DNA from: Paenibacillus glycinis
Lineage (GTDB): Bacteria > Bacillota > Bacilli > Paenibacillales > Paenibacillaceae
DNA: 64,000 nucleotides
Reading direction: 5' to 3'
Assembly: GCF_009909185.1 (NCBI RefSeq)
Contig: NZ_JAAAMV010000001.1
Coordinates: 496,001-560,000, forward strand
Part shown: piece after piece, positions 1-9,555 of the stretch
How positions within the stretch are numbered: position 1 is the first letter of the stretch
How the letters are laid out: each line of letters opens with the position of its first letter
Position numbers and translations under genes: made by a program
Notes under the pieces: generated by a model
The model's database searches: none
The model's input: the letters and a program-made list of their open reading frames with translations, nothing else
Told to the model about the DNA's origin: nothing

Positions 1-960
<960 letters not shown>

Positions 961-1022
961 AAGTACTTATCCGTTCATCGAAAAATGGTATGCGTTTATT
1001 GGAAGGAATGCTCTTGCTGAAA

Positions 1023-1298
1023 CTATACCGAATCCCCCGAGGGGCTGTCAAGCGGGGCGGTTGGCCTGCGTGCAAGCTCCTCGCGCGTAGGAGGCACGTA
1101 GTCGATCCCGCCGGGATGAAAAGGGTGACAGCGGCAAATGCGCTTGGCCGCGAGCCAGCTGCCGCGCAAGGGCCCGTGCTTGTCGATCGCCTCCAGCGCG
1201 TAGGCGGAGCAGCTCGGATAGAACCGGCACGTCGGCGGCTTGATCGGCGATATGAAACGGCGGTAAACGTGAATCGGCGCTTTGATGATCGTCCGCAT
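1023..1298 (-). CDS. yidD: Membrane protein insertion efficiency factor YidD
   Basis: This is a 91-residue YidD-family protein, thought to act at the inner face of the membrane with YidC/Sec in membrane protein insertion. The hallmark cysteine-rich core is visible: [21 protein letters not shown], then [17 protein letters not shown] longer in-frame extension up to 1457 exists, but the ATG at 1296-1298 has a good AGGAG site (complement of about 1304-1309) and gives the usual family length, so that start is chosen. It ends close to the metG T-box region and appears to be a single-gene unit. Confidence 0.93.
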   Translation of the reverse strand: MRTIIKAPIHVYRRFISPIKPPTCRFYPSCSAYALEAIDKHGPLRGSWLAAKRICRCHPFHPGGIDYVPPTREELARRPTAPLDSPSGDSV

Positions 1299-1483
1299 GG
1301 CGGCACTCCTTTCGGCGGCGTGTCGGCGCTTTGGCCGCGCTGGCGCGCAAGGCTTGTCTGCTTCTATCATGACGCAATTCGGCGTCTGCGTCAATTTGCG
1401 GCCGGCTTGCGAAATGACGACAGCCGGTTTGTCGCGATTTTGCAGATTTATTGTCATGGAAACATATTATAGCGCGATTTTAT

Positions 1484-1534
1484 TTGTGTTACCGTATACA
1501 TGTGTCGCATAATTAGAGCATATAAAACTCTAAT
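1484..1534 (+). promoter_or_regulatory. Candidate promoter with overlapping inverted repeat
   Basis: TTGTGT (1484-1489), an 18-base spacer and CATAAT (1508-1513) form a plausible but weak vegetative promoter for the oxidoreductase gene. A perfect 7-bp inverted repeat, ATTAGAG (1512-1518) and CTCTAAT (1528-1534), starts at the -10 box and could be an operator. Both calls are by eye. Confidence 0.35.
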
Positions 1535-1590
1535 CGCGCGCCAAATCCAAGGCAAACCGGCCTTGACCCACTATTAGGAGGAATAAATCA

Positions 1591-2583
1591 ATGATTCGCA
1601 TCGCAATGCTCAGCTACTGGCATGTTCACGCTTGGGATTACACGAAAGACGTGCAAAACAATCCGAATTCCGAGGTCGTCGCCGTCTGGGACGAAATTCC
1701 GGCCCGCGGCCAGGAAGCCGCAGCCAAGCTCGGCGTGCCTTTCTTTGCCGATCTGGACGAGTTGCTCGCCCGCACTGACATCGATGCGGTCGTTGTCGAT
1801 ACGCCGACGAACATTCACCGCGACGTCATGGTGAAAGCCGCACGCGCCGGCAAGCATATCTTCACGGAGAAAGTCATCGCTCCGACGACGAAAGAAGTGA
1901 ACGAAATCATCGCGGCGGTCCGCGAAGCCGGCGTGAAGCTGACGGTTTCCCTGCCGCGCCTCAACGACCGCTATACGCTGGCTGCGCAAGAAGTGCTTAG
2001 CCAAGGACTGCTCGGCGAGCTGACGCAGGCCCGCGTGCGTCTCTCCCACAACGGCGCGATCGCCAACTGGCTTCCGGAGCATTTCTACAATCTCGAGCAG
2101 TGCGGCGGCGGCGCCTTGATCGACCTCGGCTGCCACCCGATGTACCTGACCCGCCTCTTCCTCGGCCTGCCCGTCAGCGTGAACGCGACGTTCGGCTACG
2201 TGACCGGCAAAGAAGTCGAAGACAACGCGGTCGCGACGCTTCGCTACGAGAACGGCGCGATCGGCGTCGTCGAAGCGGGCTTCGTCAACGCCCACTCCCC
2301 GTTCAGCGTGGAAATCCACGGCACGGAAGGCTCGCTGCTGTACGGCACGCCGGATGAAGTCGTGCGCGTGCGCAGCAACAAGCTGGATGCGCAGGAATGG
2401 GTCACGATCGAACAACCGGAGAAGCGCATTTCCGCCTTCGACCAATGGGTCGGCCATGTGCTGAACGGCACGGAAGCAACGGAAAACGTCGGCCTTGCCG
2501 TCGATCTGACGAAGCTGATGGAAGCCGCGACGATCTCGAACGCGGAGAAACGCTCGGTATCCCTGTCCGAGCTGCAAAACTAA
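1591..2583 (+). CDS. Gfo/Idh/MocA-family NAD(P)-dependent oxidoreductase
   Basis: This 330-residue protein has an N-terminal Rossmann domain and a C-terminal GFO_IDH_MocA domain. The lysine-bearing motif TEKVIAPT (about residues 92-99, the EKP-like motif) and GGGALIDLGCHPMY (about residues 170-183, with the catalytic-site His) are visible. The first nucleotide-binding loop is atypical: LSYWHVHAWDY stands in place of the classical GxGxxG. Such enzymes oxidise sugars, inositols or related polyols; the substrate cannot be read here. The gene has an AGGAGG ribosome-binding site and is followed after 37 bases by an AraC regulator, so the two probably form a small sugar-responsive operon. Confidence 0.88.
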   Translation: MIRIAMLSYWHVHAWDYTKDVQNNPNSEVVAVWDEIPARGQEAAAKLGVPFFADLDELLARTDIDAVVVDTPTNIHRDVMVKAARAGKHIFTEKVIAPTTKEVNEIIAAVREAGVKLTVSLPRLNDRYTLAAQEVLSQGLLGELTQARVRLSHNGAIANWLPEHFYNLEQCGGGALIDLGCHPMYLTRLFLGLPVSVNATFGYVTGKEVEDNAVATLRYENGAIGVVEAGFVNAHSPFSVEIHGTEGSLLYGTPDEVVRVRSNKLDAQEWVTIEQPEKRISAFDQWVGHVLNGTEATENVGLAVDLTKLMEAATISNAEKRSVSLSELQN

Positions 2584-2620
2584 GGTCCGTTCAACGAAAC
2601 GGGGAGAGGAGGAGTACAAC

Positions 2621-3598
2621 ATGGCCAAGCCGTTCGCTTATTCATTGATGGCCGAACGCAACGACGCGATCGACCGCCTCGATATCCAATTCCGCTGGGG
2701 AGGCTACGGGTTTCGCGTGCTGCGCTGCCACTTGACCTCCTTTTCCCCCGGCAAAATCGTCCGTTTCCACAAGCACTCGGAATACGAGTTTCATTTTATT
2801 CCGCGCGGCAAAGGAACCGTCGTGCTGGAGGAAAGCGTCTATCCGCTCCACGAGGGACTCTTCTACCTGACAGGACCGAACGTGATCCATCAGCAGGAAG
2901 CCGACGCGCGGGAAGCGATGGACGAGCTCTGCCTCCATATCGACATCGTGCCGATCAAGGAAACGGATCAGGAAGGGAACTGGGGCGATCCGTGGGAACG
3001 CCACGAAGCGGAAGCCTGCATCCGGGCGCTCGATACGCTGCCGATGAAGCCGCATGTCGATCAGTACAACGCGATGGCCTGGTTCCTGACGGCCTATCGC
3101 GCTTGGAACGAAGGCCAGCCCGGCGCGTTCTCGACGATCAAGCAGGCGATCATCCAGATCCTGCTGCGTTCCGCGCGGATGTCCGCCATTCCGAACGTGA
3201 CGTTCGAGCCGCCATCGCGCAACATCAACGAGCACCGGTTCCGGATCGCGACGCAGTTCATTCACGACAACTACGCGCAGCCGCTGACGCTGCAGGAGGT
3301 CGCCGAGCGGATTCCGATCAGCGCCAGGCAGCTGCAGCGGGTGTTCCGCGAGCAGGGCGAGGATTCCTTCACGGCTTACCTGGAAAACTACCGGCTCTCC
3401 CAGATCTGCTCCGCCATCGTCGAAGGCAGCCGCCCGATCGAGCAGATCGCGCTGGAGCACGGCTTCGCGAGCAGCAATTACTTGTACTACGTCTTCAAGA
3501 AGCGGTTCAACATGACGCCGAAGCAATTCCGCAAGCAGCATGCGGGAGCGGGCGCCGAGGCGGCTCCCTTCGTTGCCGCCGCTCAAGGCCGGCGCTAG
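2621..3598 (+). CDS. AraC-family transcriptional regulator with cupin sensor domain
   Basis: This 325-residue regulator has an N-terminal cupin-like half (HKHSEYEFHFIPRGKGTVV around residues 50-70) that probably binds a sugar. Its C-terminal third contains two helix-turn-helix units: LTLQEVAERIPISARQLQRVF, then IEQIALEHGFASSNYLYYVF with the terminal MTPKQFRK. The start ATG is preceded by GGAGAGGAGG. It is the second gene after the Gfo/Idh oxidoreductase and probably controls that operon. A bidirectional terminator follows. The inducer is unknown. Confidence 0.92.
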   Translation: MAKPFAYSLMAERNDAIDRLDIQFRWGGYGFRVLRCHLTSFSPGKIVRFHKHSEYEFHFIPRGKGTVVLEESVYPLHEGLFYLTGPNVIHQQEADAREAMDELCLHIDIVPIKETDQEGNWGDPWERHEAEACIRALDTLPMKPHVDQYNAMAWFLTAYRAWNEGQPGAFSTIKQAIIQILLRSARMSAIPNVTFEPPSRNINEHRFRIATQFIHDNYAQPLTLQEVAERIPISARQLQRVFREQGEDSFTAYLENYRLSQICSAIVEGSRPIEQIALEHGFASSNYLYYVFKKRFNMTPKQFRKQHAGAGAEAAPFVAAAQGRR

Positions 3599-3635
3599 CG
3601 AGCGGCGCTCGAAGACGAAACAACGGCAAACGCAG

Positions 3636-3686
3636 AAAAGCACCTTCCCGATCCGCGGCAATCGCGGTCCGTGAAAGGTGCTTTTT
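3636..3686. terminator. Bidirectional terminator between AraC gene and PHP gene
   Basis: AAAAGCACCTT (3636-3646) pairs with AAGGTGCTTTT (3675-3685), with a further GC-rich hairpin inside. A T tract lies on each strand, so it can end both the plus-strand AraC transcript and the minus-strand hydrolase operon. Confidence 0.8.
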
Positions 3687-3742
3687 GCGTTCGTGCGCCG
3701 GAGAGCGACCCGGCAATCCGCAGCGGCCCGACCCGGAGTCGG

Positions 3743-4750
3743 CTACAAGCCGCATGTATGGCGCCTGCCGTCCTTGAACCATACGGCCTCCGTATAGCCG
3801 ATTCGCTTGGCCAGCTCGACCGCCTCGTCGATCATCGTGCCGAGATCGTCGGGAAAATGCGCATCCGAGGAAAACGTAACCGGCACGCCGCAGGCATGCA
3901 TCGCGGCGAGCAGCTCGGGACTCGGGCACATCTCCTTCACGGGGTACCGGTAAGCGAGGCCCGTGTTCACTTCCGTCGCGACGCCCGCTTCCGCGAACGC
4001 GAGCGCCGTCTCCCTGTACAGCTCCGCCAGCCGTTCTTCATCCGGCCGGTAACCGAACACTTTGAGGTTATCGGGATGCGCGATCATATCGAACAGCCCG
4101 CTGCGGGCCGCCCGCTGAACGAGCGCGAAATGCCGCGCATACAGCGACTCCAGGTTCTCGTCCTCGAACCGGTCCGCCGTCTCCGGGTTGTCGAAGCCCC
4201 AGCCGTCGATGAAATGGACGGAGCCGATCACGTAATCCACGTCCAGCGTGCCGAGCAGCGCGGCCAGCTCCGCTTCCCCGCCGGCGAAATAATCCGCCTC
4301 GACGCCGACCGACAGCGCCCCGTCGCGGCCGGCGGCGTCTCGGGCCGCTTCGATGAACGCGGCCGCCGACGTCACGCATACCCGGTCCAGCCATTCCCGC
4401 TGCAGGATGCCGAGCGGCGTGTCGTCGACGCGGATATGATTCAGATAATACGGCTTGAACTCCTCGAACCGGTACAAATGATCGACCAGTCCGAAGCGTT
4501 CGATCCCCTTGCGCCTTCCCTCGGCCAGATACCGTTCGATCCAATCGGGGCTGAACGGTCCCTGCTCGATCCGCCGTCCCAGCGCTTGGCTGACGCCGCC
4601 GACCCACGCCAAGGAATGGAGCGCGGAACGCTCCGTCTCCGCTTCCCGCCCGACCCCGGGCGCCGTTGCCGCGAGCGCCCTCGCCGTCCGCTCCAGCCAG
4701 CGCAGCGAATACGGTCCTTCTTCCAAGTGAAAATGAAAATCGACCTTCAT
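3743..4750 (-). CDS. PHP-domain phosphoesterase (histidinol-phosphatase-like)
   Basis: This 335-residue PHP-superfamily hydrolase has metal-ligand motifs in the expected order: VDFHFHLEEG at the N terminus, GVEADYF in the middle, IGSVHFIDGW, FDMIAHPDNL, and FSSDAHFPDDLG near the C terminus. The family removes phosphate from small phosphomonoesters using two or three metal ions. The frame is open upstream, but the ATG at 4748-4750 overlaps the preceding hydrolase stop as ATGA, the standard translational coupling, and starts right at the family's first motif. It is the last gene of the putative organophosphate operon, so it probably acts on the product of that hydrolase. The substrate is inferred only. 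Confidence 0.9.
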   Translation of the reverse strand: MKVDFHFHLEEGPYSLRWLERTARALAATAPGVGREAETERSALHSLAWVGGVSQALGRRIEQGPFSPDWIERYLAEGRRKGIERFGLVDHLYRFEEFKPYYLNHIRVDDTPLGILQREWLDRVCVTSAAAFIEAARDAAGRDGALSVGVEADYFAGGEAELAALLGTLDVDYVIGSVHFIDGWGFDNPETADRFEDENLESLYARHFALVQRAARSGLFDMIAHPDNLKVFGYRPDEERLAELYRETALAFAEAGVATEVNTGLAYRYPVKEMCPSPELLAAMHACGVPVTFSSDAHFPDDLGTMIDEAVELAKRIGYTEAVWFKDGRRHTCGL

Positions 4751-5595
4751 TCCCCGGCCCCGCCTTCGCGGGCAAGCTGCAGCGAGCAGCCCGGCAGCGC
4801 CGCGGGTCTCATCGCTGGCGAGCCCGGGATGCCAAGCAGGCCGCACACGAGCGGAGCCACCGCCAGCTGCGGAATAGGCGCTTCGTAGACGCCGGGCGTG
4901 AATTCCGGTCCGATGGCGTAGAACGGCACTTCCCGTTCGCCGCGGCCGGTGCCGCCATGCTGGCCGAATTCGTTCATCCCGTGGTCGGCCGTGACGATGA
5001 CGCGGTAACCGTGTTCCAGCCACGCGGGAAGCACGCCGGCGAGAATCGCGTCCGCCGTGCCGGCCGCCTGCCGGTATTGGGCCGAATCCGATCCGTGCTT
5101 ATGCCCGATATCGTCGATGTTCATCGGATGGATGTACAGAAAATCCGGCGCATAAGCCTGCCGAAGAAACTCGGCGTCGGTGAACAGATGCGAATCCGGA
5201 TACGTGTCGTCGAAATAAAACAGCCCGTATTGGATCGGCGACGTGCCGTCCAGCTGAATCCGGTCGGTCAGCGGATTGAACGGCGCGCGGTTGTACAGCT
5301 CGCTTACCCAGTGATAGGCCGCCGCCGCGGTCGTGAGTCCGCGCTCGGCTGCAAGATGAAAGACGCTGCGCTGATTCGACAGCCTGACCGTATGATTCGC
5401 CGTAATGCCGTTCTCGACGGGCGGCGTCCCGGTGAGGAGCACCTCGTACAGCGGCCGCGATAGGCTCGGCAGCTCCGAGCTGACGCGGTAGCAGGCGGCG
5501 CGCTCCTTCTCGACCAGATGCTCCATATAGCCCATGACGGCGCGCGCCGTATCGTAGCGCAAGCCGTCCAGCACGACCATGATCGTTTTCCGCAT
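4747..5595 (-). CDS. Alkaline-phosphatase-superfamily phosphodiesterase-type hydrolase
   Basis: This 282-residue protein begins MRKTIMVVLDGLRYD, the first metal-binding Asp motif of nucleotide pyrophosphatase/phosphodiesterase relatives. It has a SELPSLSRP segment where a Ser replaces the more usual Thr nucleophile, HPMNIDDIGHKHGSDS, and the IVTADHGMNEFGQHGG metal site. No signal peptide is seen, so it should act in the cytoplasm on imported substrate. The ribosome-binding site AAGGAGGAAT lies in the end of the DeoR gene. The combination with a transporter and a PHP phosphatase suggests sequential cleavage of a phosphodiester or phosphonate-like compound. That is an inference from context. 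Confidence 0.87.
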   Translation of the reverse strand: MRKTIMVVLDGLRYDTARAVMGYMEHLVEKERAACYRVSSELPSLSRPLYEVLLTGTPPVENGITANHTVRLSNQRSVFHLAAERGLTTAAAAYHWVSELYNRAPFNPLTDRIQLDGTSPIQYGLFYFDDTYPDSHLFTDAEFLRQAYAPDFLYIHPMNIDDIGHKHGSDSAQYRQAAGTADAILAGVLPAWLEHGYRVIVTADHGMNEFGQHGGTGRGEREVPFYAIGPEFTPGVYEAPIPQLAVAPLVCGLLGIPGSPAMRPAALPGCSLQLAREGGAGE

Positions 5596-5599
5596 GCCG

Positions 5600-6409
5600 T
5601 TATTCCTCCTTCTTGTGATCGGACGCGGCCTTGATCCACTGCACGCCCGAGCGGTCCACGGCGTGCTTCCATTCGTCCGGGCAGTCGACGTCGCAGATGA
5701 TCGCTTCGACCCCGTCGAACGGCAATATCCGCGCGAACGTCGTCATGCCGAGCTTCGAACGGTCGGCCAGCACGACGACCCGCTGCGCGCAGCGTGCGAA
5801 CAGCTGCGACATCGAAGCTTCGTTCGCGTCGTAATCGGTGATGCCGTCGACGAGCGATACGCCGCCGACTGACAGGAATGCCAGATCCACCCGGAACTGC
5901 TCCATCATCCGCTCGCACAACGGTCCGCTGATCGACTGCTGCTCCGGATTGAGCTCGCCGCCGAGCAGGGTCACCTTGCCGCGAAACCGCCCGTGATTCA
6001 GCGAATCCGACAACACCCCGGCGACGGCGACGGAATTCGTAATGACTTTCAGCTGCTGCTTGTCCTGGATGGCCTTCGCCAATTCCATGGCCGTCGTGCC
6101 GACGTCGATCACGATCGTGCTGCCGTCCTCGATCCAGTCCGCGGCGGCCCGGCCGATGGCACGCTTCTCCTCCGCGTGCTGGCTCTGCCGCTGCGCATAC
6201 GGCGGCTCGAGCGGACTGTAGGCTGCATGCTTGACGGCCCCGCCGTAGACGCGCCGAAGCTGGCCTTCCCGCTCCAGCACGTCGAGATCGCGGCGGATCG
6301 TCTCCGAAGACACCATGAACCGGTTGGCAAGCGGAAGCACGTTCACTTTGCCTTCGCTCTCGAGGAGCTGGATAATGCATGCTTTGCGTTGTTCGGATGA
6401 AACTGACAA
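5600..6409 (-). CDS. DeoR-family transcriptional regulator (TTG start)
   Basis: This 269-residue regulator has an N-terminal DeoR winged helix (RKACIIQLLESEGKVNVLPL, then SSETIRRDLDVLEREGQLRRVYGGA) and a C-terminal sugar-phosphate-sensing domain (VIDVGTTAMELAKAI, VTLLGGELNPEQQSISGP, VVLADRSKLG). The frame is open to 6610 but no ATG has a site. TTG at 6407-6409 is preceded by AGAGGTG at proper spacing and gives the family length, so it is chosen. It sits inside the ABC/hydrolase operon and is a good candidate for its phosphosugar- or phosphate-ester-responsive repressor. Confidence 0.9.
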   Translation of the reverse strand: MSVSSEQRKACIIQLLESEGKVNVLPLANRFMVSSETIRRDLDVLEREGQLRRVYGGAVKHAAYSPLEPPYAQRQSQHAEEKRAIGRAAADWIEDGSTIVIDVGTTAMELAKAIQDKQQLKVITNSVAVAGVLSDSLNHGRFRGKVTLLGGELNPEQQSISGPLCERMMEQFRVDLAFLSVGGVSLVDGITDYDANEASMSQLFARCAQRVVVLADRSKLGMTTFARILPFDGVEAIICDVDCPDEWKHAVDRSGVQWIKAASDHKKEE

Positions 6410-6427
6410 TTGCGTCACCTCTGCTAT

Positions 6428-6459
6428 GTTCGCTAACGATGTTCGTTTGGCGCGGTTCG
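6428..6459. promoter_or_regulatory. Three GTTCG direct repeats, candidate DeoR operator
   Basis: GTTCG occurs at 6428-6432, 6441-6445 and 6455-6459, spaced 13 and 14 bases, immediately upstream of the DeoR start codon. DeoR-family proteins commonly bind short direct repeats, so autoregulation is plausible. Confidence 0.35.
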
Positions 6460-6545
6460 TTGGAAAATTCGGCTTGCTGTTAACGGTCATGCTATGTGGC
6501 GCCTTGCCCATTAGCCGTGATGGCCGAAGGGCTGTTAAAACGCCG

Positions 6546-7601
6546 CTAGCCTTGAAGCGGGACGCACGCATTACGGTCGACTTCGAGCCGCACCCGGGCG
6601 CCCGCCGCATGGCGGCTGCTCGCCGGCGCGTTCAACTCGTCCGTCGTAATGCTCAGGTTCCCGACTTGCACGGTATAGCGCAGCAGGGCTCCGAGCGACG
6701 TGCAGTCCGACACAGTGCCGTCCATCGAATACGCGTCCGCCGGGCTGTCCCCGCTTCCGTCGTCCGCGGCGGATATCCGCACGGCTTCCGGCCGGATCGC
6801 GTACGCTTCCGGTTCGAAGCCGGCTGCCGAAGCCGACTGCGTCCGGCCGATCACGGCCATTTCCTCGGCGCTCAGCACGTTGTAATTGCCGATAAAACGC
6901 GCGACGAACGCCGTTTTCGGCCTGGCGTAAATCTCCTCCGGCGTTCCCGTCTGCTCGATCCGTCCCTGGTTCATGATGCAGATCCGGTCCGACATCGTCA
7001 GCGCTTCTTCCTGGTCGTGCGTGACGAACAGCGTCGTCATGCCCAGCTCCTGCTGGATGCGGCGAATTTCCACCCGCAGCATTTTGCGGATCTTCGCATC
7101 GAGCGCGCTCAGCGGCTCGTCCATCATCATCAGCTTCGGCTGGACGGCAAGCGACCGCGCGAGCGCCACCCGCTGCTGCTGGCCGCCGGACAGCCGGTGC
7201 GGATATTGCCCGCTTTTCTCGGACATGTCGATGATCTCCAGCATCCGTTTGACCGTACGCTCGATTTCGGCGCGCGCCATGCCTTTCATTTTCAAACCGA
7301 ACGCCACGTTATCGTAAACCGTCATGTTCGGAAACAGCGCATACGATTGAAAGACCATCCCGACGTTGCGCTTCTTCGGCGCCATGTTCGTCAGGTCGAC
7401 CCCGTCCAGCCGGACGCGGCCTTCGTCGATCTCCGTCAACCCGGCCACGCAGCGCAGCAGCGTGCTCTTCCCGCAGCCGCTCGGACCGAGCAGCGTGACG
7501 AATTCGCCCTTCTCCACGCCAAGCGACAACGCATCCAGCACCGGCGCTCCGCCGGCATTTCCGAAATATTTCGATACCCGTTCGAATTCAACATAGCTCA
7601 T
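6546..7601 (-). CDS. ABC transporter ATP-binding protein (spermidine/iron/AEP type)
   Basis: This 351-residue ATPase shows Walker A LLGPSGCGKSTLL, Q-loop VFQSYALFPNMTV, signature LSGGQQQRVALARSL, Walker B MMMDEPLSALD and the H-loop FVTHDQEEALT. A C-terminal TOBE-like region of about 100 residues (IRPEAVRIS onward) is the usual regulatory tail of importers of the PotA/FbpC class. It is adjacent to permease 2 (its ATG follows the permease stop TAA directly) and precedes the DeoR gene. It energises import through the two upstream permeases. The specific substrate is not readable from the ATPase. Confidence 0.94.
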   Translation of the reverse strand: MSYVEFERVSKYFGNAGGAPVLDALSLGVEKGEFVTLLGPSGCGKSTLLRCVAGLTEIDEGRVRLDGVDLTNMAPKKRNVGMVFQSYALFPNMTVYDNVAFGLKMKGMARAEIERTVKRMLEIIDMSEKSGQYPHRLSGGQQQRVALARSLAVQPKLMMMDEPLSALDAKIRKMLRVEIRRIQQELGMTTLFVTHDQEEALTMSDRICIMNQGRIEQTGTPEEIYARPKTAFVARFIGNYNVLSAEEMAVIGRTQSASAAGFEPEAYAIRPEAVRISAADDGSGDSPADAYSMDGTVSDCTSLGALLRYTVQVGNLSITTDELNAPASSRHAAGARVRLEVDRNACVPLQG

Positions 7602-8525
7602 TTAGGATTCCTGACCTCCTTGCAGCGTGATTCCCGGCGCGGCTGTTCCCGGGCTCGCTCCTCTGCCCTTCTTGTTCCCCGTCGCCGGCTTGTCGTCGTC
7701 CGCGGGACTCGGCGCGTTCAGCACGCGCTTGCCCAATCTGAGCATGACGCCGGAAATAATGGCCACCAGCACGAAATACGTAATCGATACCGCGCTCGAC
7801 AGATGCCCGCTCTCTCCTTGGCGGCGGTACAAATAAATCTGGATCGTCTCGTATTGACCTCCGACCAGCAGATTCGCCAGCACGAATTCGCCGAACAGCA
7901 CCGCGAACGACAGCAGCAGCGAGACGGTCAAGCCCGGCATGACGTTCGGCAGCAGCACGTAACGGAACGCCTGCCAGCGTCCGGCGCCCAGCAGCATCGC
8001 CGCGTCCTGCAACATGACGGCATTGACCGAGCGCAGGCTGTTGCGGATGCCTTGATACATGAACGGCAGCACCACGACGAAATACGCGCCGCAAAGCAGC
8101 CAGATCGTGCCCGAGATGGCGAGCGGGCCGGAGGAATAGAGCCGGATCAATCCGACGGCGGCAACGACGCCCGGCACCGCATATGGAATCAGGGCCAGCA
8201 TGTTCAGCACCTTTTCCCATTTGGGGAACTCGAGCACGACGATGATGACCGTCGGCACCATGACGGCGGTGCTGACGATCAGGCTGATCCCGCACACGAC
8301 GATCGACCGGACGAACGCCTCCGTGAACCGGCTGTCGTGCAGCAGATCCTGGAACCACTTCAGCGTCCACGATTCCGGCAGGATCGTCGTCTGCCAATTG
8401 CCGGCCAGCGCGTACAACAGCGTCGCTACCAGCGGGAGCACCAGATAAATGATCAGGATCGCCCAGACGATGCGATGAAACCGTCCCGCGCTTCGACGTC
8501 CCCGCGGTTTATTGCTTTTCAACAT
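7602..8525 (-). CDS. ABC transporter permease 2 (binding-protein-dependent importer)
   Basis: This 307-residue membrane protein has about six hydrophobic segments and a clear EAA-type cytoplasmic loop, LQDAAMLLGAGRWQAFRYVLLPNVMPG. The start ATG at 8523-8525 has an AAGGAGG site at good spacing; the frame is open to 8555 but with no better site. The C-terminal 35 residues are hydrophilic and low-complexity (ADDDKPATGNKKGRG). It pairs with the permease at 8563-9447 to make the channel of a PotBC/FbpB-like importer. Confidence 0.91.
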   Translation of the reverse strand: MLKSNKPRGRRSAGRFHRIVWAILIIYLVLPLVATLLYALAGNWQTTILPESWTLKWFQDLLHDSRFTEAFVRSIVVCGISLIVSTAVMVPTVIIVVLEFPKWEKVLNMLALIPYAVPGVVAAVGLIRLYSSGPLAISGTIWLLCGAYFVVVLPFMYQGIRNSLRSVNAVMLQDAAMLLGAGRWQAFRYVLLPNVMPGLTVSLLLSFAVLFGEFVLANLLVGGQYETIQIYLYRRQGESGHLSSAVSITYFVLVAIISGVMLRLGKRVLNAPSPADDDKPATGNKKGRGASPGTAAPGITLQGGQES

Positions 8526-8562
8526 GAACGCCTCCTTCCGCATTGCTTTCCGCATGGCCGGC

Positions 8563-9447
8563 TCATCCGTTCGTCTGCTCCTTGCGCAGTCCGCGCATCA
8601 GACGGGCATTCACCGCGAGCGCCGCCATCATCATCAGGCCGAGCAGCACGGCGAGCGCGCTTCCGAGCTGCGGCTTGGTCACGACGTCGCCGGCGACCAG
8701 AGACCCGATCCGGATCGCCAGCAGGTTGAAGTTGCCCCCGACGAGCGCATAAGCCGTCGCGTAAGCCCCCATGGAATTGGCGAACAGGATGATGAACGTG
8801 CCGGCAAGCCCGGGCAGGATGACCGGAAGCCCGATTTTCCGCCAAAACGCGAACGAGCCGGCGCCGAGCAGCGCCGCGGCTTCCTTCCATTGCTCCGAGA
8901 TGCCGAAGTACACGGGATACAGCAGCAGCGTGGCGAGCGGAATTTGGAAATACACGTACACCAGCATCAGACCGGTCCAGGAATACAGATCGGGACTGAA
9001 GGCGTCGAGACCCCACGAATCCAGCAGGATCGTGAAGATCCCGTTATTGCCGAGCAAAATGATGTAGGCGAACGCCAGCGGAACGCCGGCGAAGTTGGAA
9101 GACATGTTCGAGATGGTCAGCAGCCGTTCCCTGGCCGCCCCGGACAGCTTCGTGAGCGAATACGCGGCGAACAGCGACACGACGAGTCCGATGACGCTGG
9201 AACCGAGCGAGATCGTGACGCTGTTCGTGATCGCTTTCAGATAGTACGGACTGGTCAGCGCCGTCGCGTACTGGGCTAACGTATAATGCGTCTCGTCGTC
9301 GGACAACAGGCTGGTCATGACCAGGTAGATGAGCGGCAGCACTTCGAACGCGACGATCAACGCGGCAAACGGAATCAGCGCGAGCGCGACCGGTTTGAAA
9401 CGAAAACGGCGCGCGGGTTTCTTGGCAAGCGTCAACGGTTGGCTCAT
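8563..9447 (-). CDS. ABC transporter permease 1 (binding-protein-dependent importer)
   Basis: This 294-residue permease has about six membrane segments. The EAA loop EQWKEAAALLGAGSFAFWRKIGLP followed by VILPGLAG is the ATPase contact of type I importers. The ribosome-binding site GGAAGGGATAGAGG precedes the ATG. It lies between the binding-protein gene and permease 2, and the order binding protein, permease, permease, ATPase matches spermidine, iron or 2-aminoethylphosphonate importers. The substrate is unproven. Confidence 0.91.
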   Translation of the reverse strand: MSQPLTLAKKPARRFRFKPVALALIPFAALIVAFEVLPLIYLVMTSLLSDDETHYTLAQYATALTSPYYLKAITNSVTISLGSSVIGLVVSLFAAYSLTKLSGAARERLLTISNMSSNFAGVPLAFAYIILLGNNGIFTILLDSWGLDAFSPDLYSWTGLMLVYVYFQIPLATLLLYPVYFGISEQWKEAAALLGAGSFAFWRKIGLPVILPGLAGTFIILFANSMGAYATAYALVGGNFNLLAIRIGSLVAGDVVTKPQLGSALAVLLGLMMMAALAVNARLMRGLRKEQTNG

Positions 9448-9498
9448 CCTCTATCCCTTCCTCGTGAAGGCTCGATTGTCGTCGGCCGCGCGACAGGC

Positions 9499-9534
9499 GA
9501 ACGCGGGCGGCGCTTGTCTGCGCCGCCCGCGTTC
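9499..9534 (-). other. Intercistronic stem-loop between binding protein and permease genes
   Basis: A perfect 15-bp stem, GAACGCGGGCGGCGC (9499-9513) with GCGCCGCCCGCGTTC (9520-9534) and a six-base loop, has no U tract. Such hairpins after binding-protein genes usually protect the upstream mRNA end and raise binding-protein levels relative to the permeases. Confidence 0.7.
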
Positions 9535-9555
9535 GGGCCGCATCGGCCGGTTCGA

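Noticed and set aside
6315..8729. Long open frame on the plus strand across the ABC operon
   Set aside because: It is a shadow of the GC-rich minus-strand genes; composition is Arg/His-rich and no ribosome-binding site or domain is seen.
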